Source: Curtobacterium sp. MCLR17_032 (GTDB taxonomy: Bacteria > Actinomycetota > Actinomycetes > Actinomycetales > Microbacteriaceae). From it: a stretch of DNA of 64,000 nucleotides. Below are positions 25,656 to 34,637 of this stretch, one piece after another. Both the position numbers and the translations under genes were made by a program. The stretch is from positions 124,001-188,000 of the forward strand of contig NZ_CP126268.1 in the NCBI RefSeq assembly GCF_003234795.2, given 5' to 3'. Position 1 is the stretch's first letter; each line of letters begins with the position of its first letter. Under the pieces are notes generated by a model, which saw nothing but the letters and a program-made list of their open reading frames with translations, ran no database searches and was not told where the DNA came from.

Positions 25656-27152
25656 ATGAAGAAGCCTGCACGTTCCCTCGTCTGCGGTCTCGCCACCGTC
25701 TCGATGCTCAGCCTCGGGCTCTCGCTCGTGGTGGCCGTCCCGGCGCAGGCGGCACCGTCCGCCCCGTCGTGGAAGGACGTGCAGGCGGCGAAGGACGACC
25801 AGGCCGACAAGCAGCGGACCGTCGACGCCCTGACGGCCCGCATGTCGAGCCTCCAGTCCGCCGTGGACCGGACCGGGGCCACCGTGCAGGAAGCCGGCCA
25901 GCAGTACTCGTTGGCGGCGTCGCAGCAGCAGGAGGCGAAGGACGCGCTCGACGCCCTCACCGGCCAGGCGAAGCGTGCCAAGGCCGCGGCGAAGCAGTCC
26001 GCCGGCCAGGTCGCAGCCCTCGTCGTGGAGCTCTCGCGCTCCGGCGGTGGCGACCTGTCCACGTCGATGCTCGTCGACTCCCGCGACGCGAATGACCTGC
26101 TCTACCAGGTCGGCACGATGACGCACCTCTCCGAGCGCTCCGCGACCGTGCTCGACAAGGCACAGTCGGACCAGCGCACCGTCGACGCCCTCGCCGCCCA
26201 GCAGCGCCAGGCGACGAAGGCCCTGACCGCCGCGACCACCAAGACGAAGGACGCGCTCGACAGCGCCAACGACGTCGCGGCGAACGCGGAGTCCGCGCTG
26301 GCGTCCGGGCAGGCGAAGCAGGACGAGGTCCTCAAGCAGCTCGCGTTCCTCAAGGGCACCTCGGTCGCCACCGAGCAGGCGTACTGGTCGGCGCAGCAGG
26401 CGAAGCAGGCCGAGATCCAGCTCGCGGCGCAGGCGAAGCGCGATGCGGCACGTCCGGCATCGGCCGACGACGGCGGCACGACGGGTGGCAGCGCCGACTC
26501 CGGCAGCGGTGGCAGTTCCGGTGGCGGGGACGACTCCGGCGGCTCGACGAACGACGACCCGCCCGCGTCGAACCCCGTCGCGTCCAAGCCGTCGAACTCC
26601 GCGCCGTCGGGCAGCACCCCGGCAGCGCCGAAGCCGTCCGTGCCGAGGCCCGCAGCCCCGCAGCCCGCTCCCCAGCCGGCCGCCCCCGCCCCGAAGCCCT
26701 CGACGCCGAAGCCCGCCCCGGCGCCCGCGCCCGCTCCGGCCCCGGTCGTCAGCAGCCCGTCCAAGGCCGCCGGCGCGATCTCGTACGCGCGCGGACAGCT
26801 CGGCAAGGCGTACGTCCTGGGCGGTGCCGGACCGAACGTCTGGGACTGCTCCGGCCTGGTGATGATGGCCTACAACTCGCAGGGCATCACGACCGGCGGG
26901 CACAACGTGGTCTGGCAGTACAACTACTTCGGCTCCATCGGCCGTCTGGTGCCGCTGTCGCAGCGTCAGCCCGGCGACATCCTGTTCTACTCGAGCAACG
27001 GTGCCGCTTCCGGTGGGTACCACGACTCGATCTACACCGGCAACGGGATGATGGTCGAGGCCGCACGTCCGGGCGTCGGCGTCGTCGAGCGTGCGGTGTG
27101 GACGCCGAGCCAGCTCCTGCCCTACGTCGCCCGCCCGAGCGGCTCGATGTAG
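25656..27152 (+). CDS. Secreted NlpC/P60 (C40) peptidoglycan hydrolase
   Basis: 498 aa. A signal peptide (ARSLVCGLATVSMLSLGLSL..., cut near AQAA) is followed by a coiled coil (about 35-260) clearly related to the preceding M23 protein (PSWKDVQAAK versus PSWDDVQAAK; DLLYQVGTMTHLSE versus DLLYELGAMSKLSE). Next come a Gly/Ser/Pro/Ala-rich linker and a C-terminal NlpC/P60 domain with catalytic Cys in NVWDCSGLVMMAY and His in SGGYHDSIYTG. The family cuts the D-Glu/diamino-acid stem-peptide bond (RipA/CwlS type). AGGAGG lies before ATG 25656; 31 nt separate it from the M23 gene, so they form an operon for daughter-cell separation (inferred). Confidence 0.92.
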   Translation: MKKPARSLVCGLATVSMLSLGLSLVVAVPAQAAPSAPSWKDVQAAKDDQADKQRTVDALTARMSSLQSAVDRTGATVQEAGQQYSLAASQQQEAKDALDALTGQAKRAKAAAKQSAGQVAALVVELSRSGGGDLSTSMLVDSRDANDLLYQVGTMTHLSERSATVLDKAQSDQRTVDALAAQQRQATKALTAATTKTKDALDSANDVAANAESALASGQAKQDEVLKQLAFLKGTSVATEQAYWSAQQAKQAEIQLAAQAKRDAARPASADDGGTTGGSADSGSGGSSGGGDDSGGSTNDDPPASNPVASKPSNSAPSGSTPAAPKPSVPRPAAPQPAPQPAAPAPKPSTPKPAPAPAPAPAPVVSSPSKAAGAISYARGQLGKAYVLGGAGPNVWDCSGLVMMAYNSQGITTGGHNVVWQYNYFGSIGRLVPLSQRQPGDILFYSSNGAASGGYHDSIYTGNGMMVEAARPGVGVVERAVWTPSQLLPYVARPSGSM

Positions 27153-27164
27153 CCCCGGACGCAG

Positions 27165-27206
27165 CAGAACGGCCCGGCCTCCGCGAGGGGACCGGGCCGT
27201 TCTGCG
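27165..27206 (+). terminator. Hairpin terminator after C40 gene
   Basis: GCAGAACGGCCCGG (27165-27178) pairs exactly with CCGGGCCGTTCTGC (27193-27206) in the gap before convergent ppa. Confidence 0.75.
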
Positions 27207-27248
27207 TCAGCGAGAGCGCGTCAGCCGACGCGCGTCAGCAGACGAACG

Positions 27249-27740
27249 TCAGTGACCGCCGGGCACGTACGCGGCCTGGCCGGCCGTGACGATCGCCTCG
27301 GCCTCGGCGGCGTCGCCCCAGCCCTCGGCCTTGACCCACTTGTTCGGCTCGAGGTCCTTGTAGCGCTCGAAGAAGTGCGCGATCTCGGCCTTCGTCTGGT
27401 CGTCCACGTCCGAGATGTCCTGGATGTGGGCCCAGCGCGGGTCCTTCGCCGGGACGACGAGGACCTTGGCGTCGATGCCGGCCTCGTCGCTCATCTTGAA
27501 GACGCCGACCGGGCGGACCTTGACGCCCACGCCGGGGAAGGTCGGGTACTCGAGGAGCAGCAGCGCGTCGACGGGGTCGCCGTCGTCGGCCAGGGTCTTC
27601 TCGAAGAAGCCGTAGTCCGTCGGGTAGACGAACGAGGTGAAGAGCACGCGGTCCAGGTACACGCGACCGGTCTCGTGGTCGACCTCGTACTTGTTGCGGC
27701 TGCCCTTGGGGATCTCGACGACGACGTCGTACGCGGCCAT
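27249..27740 (-). CDS. ppa: Inorganic pyrophosphatase (family I)
   Basis: 163 aa. Family-I motif [13 protein letters not shown] holds the metal-binding aspartates. [28 protein letters not shown] and [16 protein letters not shown] are all typical. It hydrolyses pyrophosphate released by biosynthesis in the cytosol. ATG 27740 has AGGAG 6 nt upstream; two in-frame residues before it overlap that site. In actinobacteria ppa often lies near tilS and hpt, as here (divergent). Confidence 0.97.
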   Translation of the reverse strand: MAAYDVVVEIPKGSRNKYEVDHETGRVYLDRVLFTSFVYPTDYGFFEKTLADDGDPVDALLLLEYPTFPGVGVKVRPVGVFKMSDEAGIDAKVLVVPAKDPRWAHIQDISDVDDQTKAEIAHFFERYKDLEPNKWVKAEGWGDAAEAEAIVTAGQAAYVPGGH

Positions 27741-27795
27741 GTGCACTCCTAGTTTCCTCAGGTGGTGGGTCTGTCGGCCGTCGGGACGGCGCGGC

Positions 27796-27801
27796 TAACG
27801 T
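27796..27801 (+). promoter_or_regulatory. Leaderless-type -10 box of tilS
   Basis: TAACGT, then 6 nt, then GTG 27808. Confidence 0.5.
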
Positions 27802-27807
27802 TACCGG

Positions 27808-28863
27808 GTGAACACCGAGCGTCCCCGGCTGGACCCCGCCGTCGCCGCCGTCCGTCTGGCGGTCCGCACCATGCTCGCCCGCGCGCTCGACGAACAGGTC
27901 GTCGGCCCGGGCAACCTCGTCCTCGTCGCGCTGAGCGGCGGGGCCGACTCGCTGGCCCTCGCGGCGGCCACCGCGTTCGAGGCACCGAAGCAGGGCCTGC
28001 GTGCCGGCGCGGTGATCGTCGACCACGCGCTCCAGGCGGGCTCCGAGGCGGTCGCGGCACGGGCCTCCCGGCAGGCCGCCGAGCTGGGACTGGCACCCGT
28101 CGTCGTGGACCGTGTCGACGTCGGCACCGCCGGTGGGCCGGAGGCCGCCGCCCGGGAGGCCCGCTACGCCTCCGTCACGTCGGTCGCGGCCGCCGAGTGG
28201 TCACCCCTCGTGCTCCTCGGACACACGCTCGACGACCAGGCCGAGACGGTGTTGCTCGGACTGCTCCGGGGGAGCGGGCCGGACAGCCTGACGGGGATGG
28301 CATCGCTCGTGCGACCGGACCGGCCGGGTCCGTCCCTGGGGCGGCCGATGCTCGCGCTCCGGCGTGCGACGACGCGGCAGGCGTGCGCCGCCTCCGGACT
28401 CGTGCCGTGGGACGACCCGCAGAACGACGACCCGGCGTACACGCGGGTCCGGGTGCGGAACGCGCTGATGCCGGTCCTCGAGCGCGAGCTCGGACCCGGC
28501 GTCCCCGAGGCACTGGCCCGGACCGCCGACCAGCTGCGCGAGGACTCCGCGGCACTCGACCACTTCGCCGAGGAGATGGCCGAGGACCTCGCCGAACACT
28601 CCGAGGCCGGCATCTCGCTGTCCGTGCCGCAGCTGGCCGCGAACCCGCCGGCGCTCCGGCAGCGACTGGTCCGACTGGCGGTCGAGAGCGAGTTCGGCGT
28701 GACGCTGTCCCGGCTGCAGACGCTCGAGGTCTGCCGGCTCGTCACCGACTGGCGGGGGCAGGGGCCGATCGACCTGCCCGGTGTCCGGGCCACGCGGACG
28801 GGTGAACGAGTGTCCTTCGCCGCCAGGGAGCCGCACGCGGGGGAGCCGCACGCGGGCGGTTAG
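27808..28863 (+). CDS. tilS: tRNA(Ile)-lysidine synthase
   Basis: 351 aa. The PP-loop ATP pyrophosphatase motif is in VLVALSGGADSLALAAAT, and GHTLDDQAETVLLGLLRGSG and NDDPAYTRVRVRNALMPVLE are the TilS hallmarks. It converts C34 of tRNA-Ile(CAU) to lysidine using ATP and lysine, changing decoding from AUG to AUA. It lacks the extra C-terminal domain of E. coli TilS, as usual in actinobacteria. The GTG start follows a TAACGT box by 6 nt, so it is likely leaderless. Its TAG stop forms part of the hpt -10 box. Confidence 0.95.
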   Translation: MNTERPRLDPAVAAVRLAVRTMLARALDEQVVGPGNLVLVALSGGADSLALAAATAFEAPKQGLRAGAVIVDHALQAGSEAVAARASRQAAELGLAPVVVDRVDVGTAGGPEAAAREARYASVTSVAAAEWSPLVLLGHTLDDQAETVLLGLLRGSGPDSLTGMASLVRPDRPGPSLGRPMLALRRATTRQACAASGLVPWDDPQNDDPAYTRVRVRNALMPVLERELGPGVPEALARTADQLREDSAALDHFAEEMAEDLAEHSEAGISLSVPQLAANPPALRQRLVRLAVESEFGVTLSRLQTLEVCRLVTDWRGQGPIDLPGVRATRTGERVSFAAREPHAGEPHAGG

Positions 28864-28866
28864 GCT
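28861..28866 (+). promoter_or_regulatory. Leaderless-type -10 box of hpt, overlapping tilS stop
   Basis: TAGGCT, whose TAG is also the tilS stop codon, then 6 nt and GTG 28873. Confidence 0.5.
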
Positions 28867-28872
28867 GGAGCG

Positions 28873-29424
28873 GTGGAACTCTCCGACGTGCAGGCCGACC
28901 TCTCCGAAGTGCTCTTCACCCCCGAGCAGATCGACGACAAGATCGCCGAACTCGCCGCGGCGGTGGACCGTGACTACGCCGGGCGGGACCCGCTCCTGGT
29001 CGGCGTGCTGAAGGGCGCGGTCATGGTCATGGCCGACTTCTCCCGCCACCTGAAGATGCAGGCGCGGATGGACTGGATGGCGGTGTCGTCCTACGGCTCC
29101 GGCACGAAGTCGTCCGGTGTGGTGCGGATCCTCAAGGACCTCGACACCGACCTGCACGACCGCGACGTCATCATCGTCGAGGACATCATCGACTCCGGCC
29201 TGACGCTGTCCTGGCTCAAGCAGAACCTGCAGTCCCGCGGGGCCGCGAGCGTCGAGATCGTCGCCCTGCTGCGCAAGCCCGAGGCCGCCAAGGTCGAGGT
29301 CGACGTCAAGTACGCCGGCTTCGAGATCCCCGACGCGTTCGTCGTCGGGTTCGGTCTGGACTACGACGAGCGTTACCGCAACCTGCGCGGCATCGGCGTC
29401 CTCGCGCCGCACGTCTACTCCTGA
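28873..29424 (+). CDS. hpt: Hypoxanthine phosphoribosyltransferase
   Basis: 183 aa. The PRPP-binding motif DVIIVEDIIDSGLTLSWL is intact, and GVLKGAVMVMADFSRHL and DAFVVGFGLDYDERYRNLRGIGVL are typical of Hpt. It salvages hypoxanthine/guanine to IMP/GMP. It lies directly downstream of tilS and upstream of ftsH, the usual actinobacterial and firmicute order. GTG start, apparently leaderless. Confidence 0.96.
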   Translation: MELSDVQADLSEVLFTPEQIDDKIAELAAAVDRDYAGRDPLLVGVLKGAVMVMADFSRHLKMQARMDWMAVSSYGSGTKSSGVVRILKDLDTDLHDRDVIIVEDIIDSGLTLSWLKQNLQSRGAASVEIVALLRKPEAAKVEVDVKYAGFEIPDAFVVGFGLDYDERYRNLRGIGVLAPHVYS

Positions 29425-29543
29425 TCCACCGGGGCCGGTGTCGGCCCTGACCGGCGGCGACGGGCGTCGTCCACCAGGCGTCACTGCTGATCTGTGGAGT
29501 TCGCCCGCAGAGGACACCCATTCTCGCCACAGAGTCGCGGCCG

Positions 29544-29549
29544 TATGCT
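29544..29549 (+). promoter_or_regulatory. Candidate -10 box of ftsH
   Basis: TATGCT with TTCTCG 17 nt upstream as a weak -35; it gives a leader of roughly 50 nt before ATG 29605. The rest of 29425-29604 shows no gene. Confidence 0.45.
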
Positions 29550-29604
29550 GAGCGGCACGCACTTCAGGCAGCAGAAAGGTGTCGGGCCGTCGGGCCCGGA
29601 TCAC

Positions 29605-31593
29605 ATGGACTTCAAGCGCATCCTCCGCGGGCCGTACATCTGGATACTGCTCGCAGTCGTGGGGATCTTCGTCGGATGGACGTTCATCGCCCAGTCCGGT
29701 ACCCAGGAGATCTCCACCCAGAAGGGTCTCGAGCAGCTCTCGGACGGCAAGGTCTCCTCGGCCGTCGTCAACTCCACCGAGCAGCGCGTCGACCTGACCC
29801 TCCGCAACGACGGCGGCACCGAGCAGTTCTACTACTCGACCCCCCGTGGCACCGAGGTCGTCGAGGCGGTCTCGCAGGCCGACCTGCCCAAGGGCTACAA
29901 CGACCACGTCCAGCAGTCGAACGTCCTCGTGTCGCTCCTGCTGACGCTGCTGCCGTTCCTGCTCATCGGCGCCCTGTTCTGGTTCCTGCTCTCGAGCGCC
30001 CAGGGTGGCGGCTCGAAGGTCATGCAGTTCGGCAAGTCCAAGGCCAAGATGAACAACAAGGAGAACCCGCAGGTCTCCTTCGCTGACGTCGCCGGCGCGG
30101 ACGAGGCCATCGAGGAACTGCACGAGATCAAGGAGTTCCTCAAGGAGCCCGCGAAGTTCCAGGCCGTCGGCGCCCGGATCCCGAAGGGCGTGCTGCTGTA
30201 CGGCCCTCCCGGAACCGGCAAGACCCTGCTCGCCCGTGCCGTCGCCGGTGAGGCCGGTGTGCCGTTCTACTCGATCTCCGGTTCGGACTTCGTCGAGATG
30301 TTCGTCGGTGTCGGCGCCAGCCGTGTCCGCGACCTCTTCGACCAGGCGAAGCAGAACTCGCCCGCCATCGTCTTCATCGACGAGATCGACGCCGTGGGCC
30401 GCCACCGTGGTGCCGGCATCGGCGGTGGCAACGACGAGCGCGAGCAGACGCTGAACCAGCTCCTCGTCGAGATGGACGGCTTCGACGGCAAGACGAACGT
30501 CATCCTCATCGCCGCGACGAACCGTCCCGACGTGCTCGACCCCGCACTGCTCCGACCGGGCCGCTTCGACCGGCAGATCGGCGTCGACGCGCCCGGCCTG
30601 CAGGGTCGCAAGCAGATCCTCGAGGTGCACGCGAAGGGCAAGCCGCTCGCCGCGAGCGTCGACCTCGAGCTCCTGGCCCGCAAGACGCCGGGCTTCACCG
30701 GCGCCGACCTGGCGAACGTCCTCAACGAGGCCGCGCTGCTGACCGCCCGGTCGAACGCGCAGCTCATCGACAACCGTGCCCTGGACGAGGCCGTCGACCG
30801 CGTGATGGCCGGCCCGCAGCGACGGACCCGCATCATGTCCGACCAGGAGCGTCTGATCACCGCCTACCACGAGGGTGGACACGCCCTGGCGGCCGCGGCG
30901 ATGCGCCACACCGACCCGGTGACGAAGATCACGATCTTGCCGCGTGGTCGGGCCCTCGGCTACACGATGGTCCTGCCGCTCGAGGACAAGTACTCCGTCA
31001 CGCGCAACGAACTGCTCGACCAGTTGACCTACGCCATGGGTGGCCGTGTCGCCGAGGAGATCGTCTTCCACGACCCGACCACGGGTGCGTCGAACGACAT
31101 CGAGAAGGCCACCGGCACCGCCCGCAAGATGGTGACCGAGTACGGCATGAGCCAGGCCGTCGGTTCCGTCAAGCTCGGCTCCGGGTCCAGCGAGCCGTTC
31201 GTCGGCCGTGACATGAGCGGCGGCACCGGTCGCGACTACTCGGAGAACATCGCCGAGACCGTCGACGCCGAGACCCGCGCCCTGCTCGAGGCCGCGCACG
31301 ACGAGGCCTACCAGGTGCTCAACGCCAACCGGGACATCCTCGACCGCCTGGCTGGCGAGCTCCTCGAGAAGGAGACGCTCGACGCCCCGGAGCTCGTGGA
31401 GATCTTCAAGGACGTCCGCAAGCTGCCCGAGCGCCCGCAGTGGCTCTCGAGCGACAAGCGTCCGGTGAGCGACCTGCCGGCGATCGAGGTGCCGGGGAAG
31501 GCCGCCGCGATGGCCGAGGAGCCCGTCGGGATCGACGCCTCCAAGCCGCGTCGTCACCGTCCGTTCGGCAACCCCGGTATCGCCCCCGCGTAG
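29605..31593 (+). CDS. ftsH: ATP-dependent zinc metalloprotease FtsH
   Basis: 662 aa. Two membrane segments ([19 protein letters not shown] and [23 protein letters not shown]) flank a small periplasmic-side domain. The AAA+ module follows: Walker A GPPGTGKT, Walker [12 protein letters not shown], and [18 protein letters not shown] (SRH). The zinc protease motif is HEGGH. It forms a membrane hexamer that degrades misassembled membrane proteins and some regulators. ATG 29605 fits the typical N-terminus ([11 protein letters not shown]...). It ends 6 nt before folP. Confidence 0.97.
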   Translation: MDFKRILRGPYIWILLAVVGIFVGWTFIAQSGTQEISTQKGLEQLSDGKVSSAVVNSTEQRVDLTLRNDGGTEQFYYSTPRGTEVVEAVSQADLPKGYNDHVQQSNVLVSLLLTLLPFLLIGALFWFLLSSAQGGGSKVMQFGKSKAKMNNKENPQVSFADVAGADEAIEELHEIKEFLKEPAKFQAVGARIPKGVLLYGPPGTGKTLLARAVAGEAGVPFYSISGSDFVEMFVGVGASRVRDLFDQAKQNSPAIVFIDEIDAVGRHRGAGIGGGNDEREQTLNQLLVEMDGFDGKTNVILIAATNRPDVLDPALLRPGRFDRQIGVDAPGLQGRKQILEVHAKGKPLAASVDLELLARKTPGFTGADLANVLNEAALLTARSNAQLIDNRALDEAVDRVMAGPQRRTRIMSDQERLITAYHEGGHALAAAAMRHTDPVTKITILPRGRALGYTMVLPLEDKYSVTRNELLDQLTYAMGGRVAEEIVFHDPTTGASNDIEKATGTARKMVTEYGMSQAVGSVKLGSGSSEPFVGRDMSGGTGRDYSENIAETVDAETRALLEAAHDEAYQVLNANRDILDRLAGELLEKETLDAPELVEIFKDVRKLPERPQWLSSDKRPVSDLPAIEVPGKAAAMAEEPVGIDASKPRRHRPFGNPGIAPA

Positions 31594-31599
31594 GCCGGC

Positions 31600-32562
31600 A
31601 TGACCGACCTGCCGACGAGACGGTCGCGTCGGCTCGCCGAGGTGAGCCGGGCCCGCGAAGCAGCAGCAGCGCCGGCGACGGTCGCGATCGACCTCCGAGC
31701 ACCCGCACCGGTGCCGGAGATCGTGACCGGCCGTCGCCGCGGTCGCTCCACCCCCGAGGGCACCCGCGTGATGGGGATCCTCAACGTCACGCCCGACTCG
31801 TTCAGTGACGGCGGGTTGCACCTGGCCGTCGACGCCGCCCTCGAGCACGCGCGGCACCTGGTCGCGGCCGGAGCCGACCTGGTCGACGTCGGCGGGGAGT
31901 CCACCCGGCCCGGTGCCGAGCGGGTCCCCGTGGACGTCGAGCAGCAGCGGGTCCTGCCGGTCGTGCAGCAGCTGGCGTCCGAGGGCATCGCGGTGAGCGT
32001 CGACACGATGAACGCCAGCACCGCCGAACGCGCGGTCGAGCTGGGCGCCGTGATCGTCAACGACGTCTCCGGTGGGCTCGTCGACCCGGACATGTCGCGG
32101 GTCGTCGCCGAGACCGGAGTCGGCTTCGTCGTCATGCACTGGCGCGGCCACAGCGACCGGATGTACCGCAACGCGGAGTACACCCACGCGGTGGAGGAGG
32201 TCCGGCGCGAGGTCGAACTCCGGGTCGCGGAACTCATCGTCCTCGGCGTCCGCCAGGAACAGGTCGTCATCGACCCGGGCCTGGGGTTCGCCAAGCGGGG
32301 ACAGCAGAACTGGGAGATCCTGGCGGGCTACGAACGCTTCGCTTCGATCGGCCTGCCCGTCCTGGTCGCCGCCTCTCGGAAGCGGTTCCTCGACGGCGTC
32401 GGCAGCACGGCCGGGGCACCCCCGGTCGAACGAGACCTGGCCACGGCGGCGATCAGCCTGCTCGCGGCCGAACGCGGCGCCTGGGGCGTCCGCGTGCACG
32501 ACCCGGCGCCGACCCGCGCCGTACTCGACGTCTGGGACGCCTGGAGGGCAGCTCGATCATGA
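31600..32562 (+). CDS. folP: Dihydropteroate synthase
   Basis: 320 aa. The DHPS signatures MGILNVTPDSFSDGG and DLVDVGGESTRPGAERV, later NDVSGG, and pterin/Mg sites such as VIDPGLGFAKRGQQNW are intact. It condenses p-aminobenzoate with dihydropterin pyrophosphate in folate synthesis and is the sulfonamide target. About 55 extra residues precede the core, so a start nearer 31768 cannot be excluded, though ATG 31600 sits right after ftsH. It overlaps folB by 4 nt. In M. tuberculosis folE lies between ftsH and folP; it is absent here. Confidence 0.95.
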   Translation: MTDLPTRRSRRLAEVSRAREAAAAPATVAIDLRAPAPVPEIVTGRRRGRSTPEGTRVMGILNVTPDSFSDGGLHLAVDAALEHARHLVAAGADLVDVGGESTRPGAERVPVDVEQQRVLPVVQQLASEGIAVSVDTMNASTAERAVELGAVIVNDVSGGLVDPDMSRVVAETGVGFVVMHWRGHSDRMYRNAEYTHAVEEVRREVELRVAELIVLGVRQEQVVIDPGLGFAKRGQQNWEILAGYERFASIGLPVLVAASRKRFLDGVGSTAGAPPVERDLATAAISLLAAERGAWGVRVHDPAPTRAVLDVWDAWRAARS

Positions 32563-32978
32563 GGGACACCATCCGCCTCGTCGGAGTCCGCGCACGCGGA
32601 CACCACGGGGTCTTCGACCACGAACGCGCCGACGGACAGGACTTCGTCGTCGACGTGGCCGTCGAGGTCGACGCGACCGCCGCCTCCGACTCCGACGACC
32701 TGGCGGAGACCGTGCACTACGGCGTGCTCGCCGAGCAGGTCGTCGCCGAGATCGAACGCGACCCGGTCGACCTGATCGAGACCCTGGCCGAACGGATCGC
32801 TGCGGCGGTCCTGACGCACCGGGCCGCGCTGGCGACCGAGGTCACGGTGCACAAGCCGCAGGCCCCGATCACCGTGCCGTTCACCGACGTGTCGATCACC
32901 ATCCGACGCGAGTCCCCGGTGCCGACCGACGACCCGACGACGGACGACGAGAGCGAACCGCTCGAGGAAGAAGAGTGA
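32559..32978 (+). CDS. folB: Dihydroneopterin aldolase
   Basis: 139 aa. DTIRLVGVRARGHHGVFDHERADGQDFVVDV is the FolB N-terminus; DDLAETVHYGVLAEQV and the VTVHKPQAPITVPFTDVSITIRR end are typical. It forms 6-hydroxymethyl-dihydropterin. It carries an extra acidic tail (DDPTTDDESEPLEEEE). ATG overlaps the folP stop. Confidence 0.95.
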   Translation: MRDTIRLVGVRARGHHGVFDHERADGQDFVVDVAVEVDATAASDSDDLAETVHYGVLAEQVVAEIERDPVDLIETLAERIAAAVLTHRAALATEVTVHKPQAPITVPFTDVSITIRRESPVPTDDPTTDDESEPLEEEE

Positions 32979-33505
32979 CGCGCGCCGTCATCGCCCTCGG
33001 TGCGAACCTCGGTGACCGGGGGAGCACCCTCCGCGCCGCCGCGGCCGCCGTCGCCGCACTGCCCGGGGTCCGACCGGTGGCGTCGAGCCGCGAGGTCGAG
33101 TCCGTCGCGCTCACCCTGGACGGCCTCGACACGACGAAGCCGCGCTACCGGAACGGTGTCGTGGTCGTCGAGACCGACCTCGAGCCGCAGGAGTTGCTCG
33201 ACGCCCTGCACGGCATCGAGGACGAGCACGGCCGCACCCGGGAGGTCCGCTGGGGCGACCGGACGCTCGACCTCGACGTGATCGCCGTCGACGACCGCCG
33301 CATCGAGACGGCCACGCTGACCGTCCCGCACCCGCGGGCCCACGAGCGGGCCTTCGTGCTCGCGCCCTGGGCGGACGCCGACCCGGAGGCGGTGCTGCCG
33401 GGCCACGGGTCCGTCGCCACCCTGCTCCAGGCGTTGGGCGACGACACCGAGCGGGTCGACGAACCGCGACTGTTCGAGACCGCCGAGCCGGAGCCCACCC
33501 CGTGA
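32975..33505 (+). CDS. folK: 6-hydroxymethyl-dihydropterin pyrophosphokinase
   Basis: 176 aa. ALGANLGDRGSTL, YRNGVVVVET, LHGIEDEHGRTREVRWGDRTLDLDVI and TVPHPRAHERAFVLAPW are the HPPK signature blocks. It makes the pyrophosphorylated pterin used by FolP. GTG 32975 overlaps the folB stop (GTGA), so folP-folB-folK is a translationally coupled set. Confidence 0.95.
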   Translation: MTRAVIALGANLGDRGSTLRAAAAAVAALPGVRPVASSREVESVALTLDGLDTTKPRYRNGVVVVETDLEPQELLDALHGIEDEHGRTREVRWGDRTLDLDVIAVDDRRIETATLTVPHPRAHERAFVLAPWADADPEAVLPGHGSVATLLQALGDDTERVDEPRLFETAEPEPTP

Positions 33506-33981
33506 AGCCGACCCGGGCCTCCACCCTGATCGGCGTCGCGGTCGTCGCGGCCGTCGCCGGGTTCGCCCTCGACACCGCCCTGACCGCACGCCAGTCCCCG
33601 ACGCTCCTGATGTCGGTGCCGCTCGGGCTGACGCTGGTCTTCATCGGCATCGCGCTGCTGTTCATGGCCTCGCCGATCCGCCGCCAGACCCGTGGTCGGA
33701 ACGACGGTCGCCGGGTGGACCCGATGTACGCGACGCGGGTCGTGTTCCTGGCGAAGGCGTCGAGCATCTGCGGGGCGCTGTTCGGGGCGTTCGCGCTCGG
33801 GTTGCTCGTGTACCTCCTGTCCCGGTCCGTCCTGCCTTCGCTAGGCTCGACCCTGCCGAACGCCGTGGCGTTCGGCGGCGGGATCGTGCTCACCGTGTGC
33901 GCCCTCGTCGCCGAGCGGATGTGCATCGCGCCGCCGCCGGACGACGACGACCACGACGGTCGGGGCACCACCACGGTGTGA
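33502..33981 (+). CDS. DUF3180 membrane protein
   Basis: 159 aa with four hydrophobic segments (STLIGVAVVAAVAGFAL, PLGLTLVFIGIALLFMA, ASSICGALFGAFALGLLVYLL, AVAFGGGIVLTVCALVA) and the family's RVVFLAKASSICGALFGA-like core. DUF3180 proteins follow folK across actinobacteria; function unknown. GTG overlaps the folK stop. Confidence 0.85.
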   Translation: MKPTRASTLIGVAVVAAVAGFALDTALTARQSPTLLMSVPLGLTLVFIGIALLFMASPIRRQTRGRNDGRRVDPMYATRVVFLAKASSICGALFGAFALGLLVYLLSRSVLPSLGSTLPNAVAFGGGIVLTVCALVAERMCIAPPPDDDDHDGRGTTTV

Positions 33982-34048
33982 CCGGCCTGGTCGGTCGACG
34001 ATGACCGAGCAGCGCAGGCCGACCGACCAGCGCAGACCAGGAGACCCG

Positions 34049-34630
34049 ATGCCGACCCAACTGGACGAACCCGGCCGGATCGACGACGGGCCCGCCGACA
34101 GCCGGCCCGGCGGTGGCCGCCGACTCGACGAACCGGGCCTCGGCCTGCGCGGCATCACGTGGACGCGGGTCTCGGCGAAGCTCGTCTGGACCGACCTCAT
34201 CGCGGCGATCGTCATCGGTGGCGTCGTCACCGCGGGCCTGGTGCTCATCGGTGTCGCCAGCGGCGGGACGGGTGGCACGGCCGGGCTCGTCTGGTTCGTG
34301 ATCGCCGCGGTGGTGGCCGTCATCGCGATCGTCACCGCAGCCCTCACCCCACGCCGCATCCGGTCGATCGGGTACGCCCTGCGCGACGACGACCTGGTGC
34401 TCCGCCGCGGACTCATGTGGCAGCGCTTCACCGCGGTGCCCTACGGCCGCCTGCAGCTCGTCGACGTCAACCGGGGGCCGCTCGACCGGGTCCTGGGCAT
34501 GAGCGAACTGAAGTTCGTCACCGCGGCCGCGTCCTCGAACATCCGTATCCCCGGGATCCCCGCCGCCCAGGCCGACGAGCTGCGTGACCGACTCGTCGAG
34601 CTCGCCGAGTCCCGTCGCGCCGGACTGTAG
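34049..34630 (+). CDS. Membrane PH-domain (YdbS-like) protein
   Basis: 193 aa. Two transmembrane helices (LIAAIVIGGVVTAGLVLIGVA, TAGLVWFVIAAVVAVIAIVTA) precede a bacterial PH (bPH2) domain: RSIGYALRDDDLVLRRGLMWQRFTAVPYGRLQLVDVNRGPLDR. I chose ATG 34049 because AGGAG lies 7 nt upstream; ATG 34001 lacks any. It pairs with the next gene as in YdbS/YdbT systems, whose role is unclear (a link to resistance to some bacteriocins has been reported for B. subtilis homologues). Confidence 0.85.
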   Translation: MPTQLDEPGRIDDGPADSRPGGGRRLDEPGLGLRGITWTRVSAKLVWTDLIAAIVIGGVVTAGLVLIGVASGGTGGTAGLVWFVIAAVVAVIAIVTAALTPRRIRSIGYALRDDDLVLRRGLMWQRFTAVPYGRLQLVDVNRGPLDRVLGMSELKFVTAAASSNIRIPGIPAAQADELRDRLVELAESRRAGL

Positions 34631-34637
34631 GCCGAAC

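Noticed and set aside
28201..32499. 1432-codon minus-strand open frame
   Set aside because: Runs opposite tilS, hpt, ftsH and folP, which are certain genes; the translation is Arg/Gly/Asp-rich without motifs.
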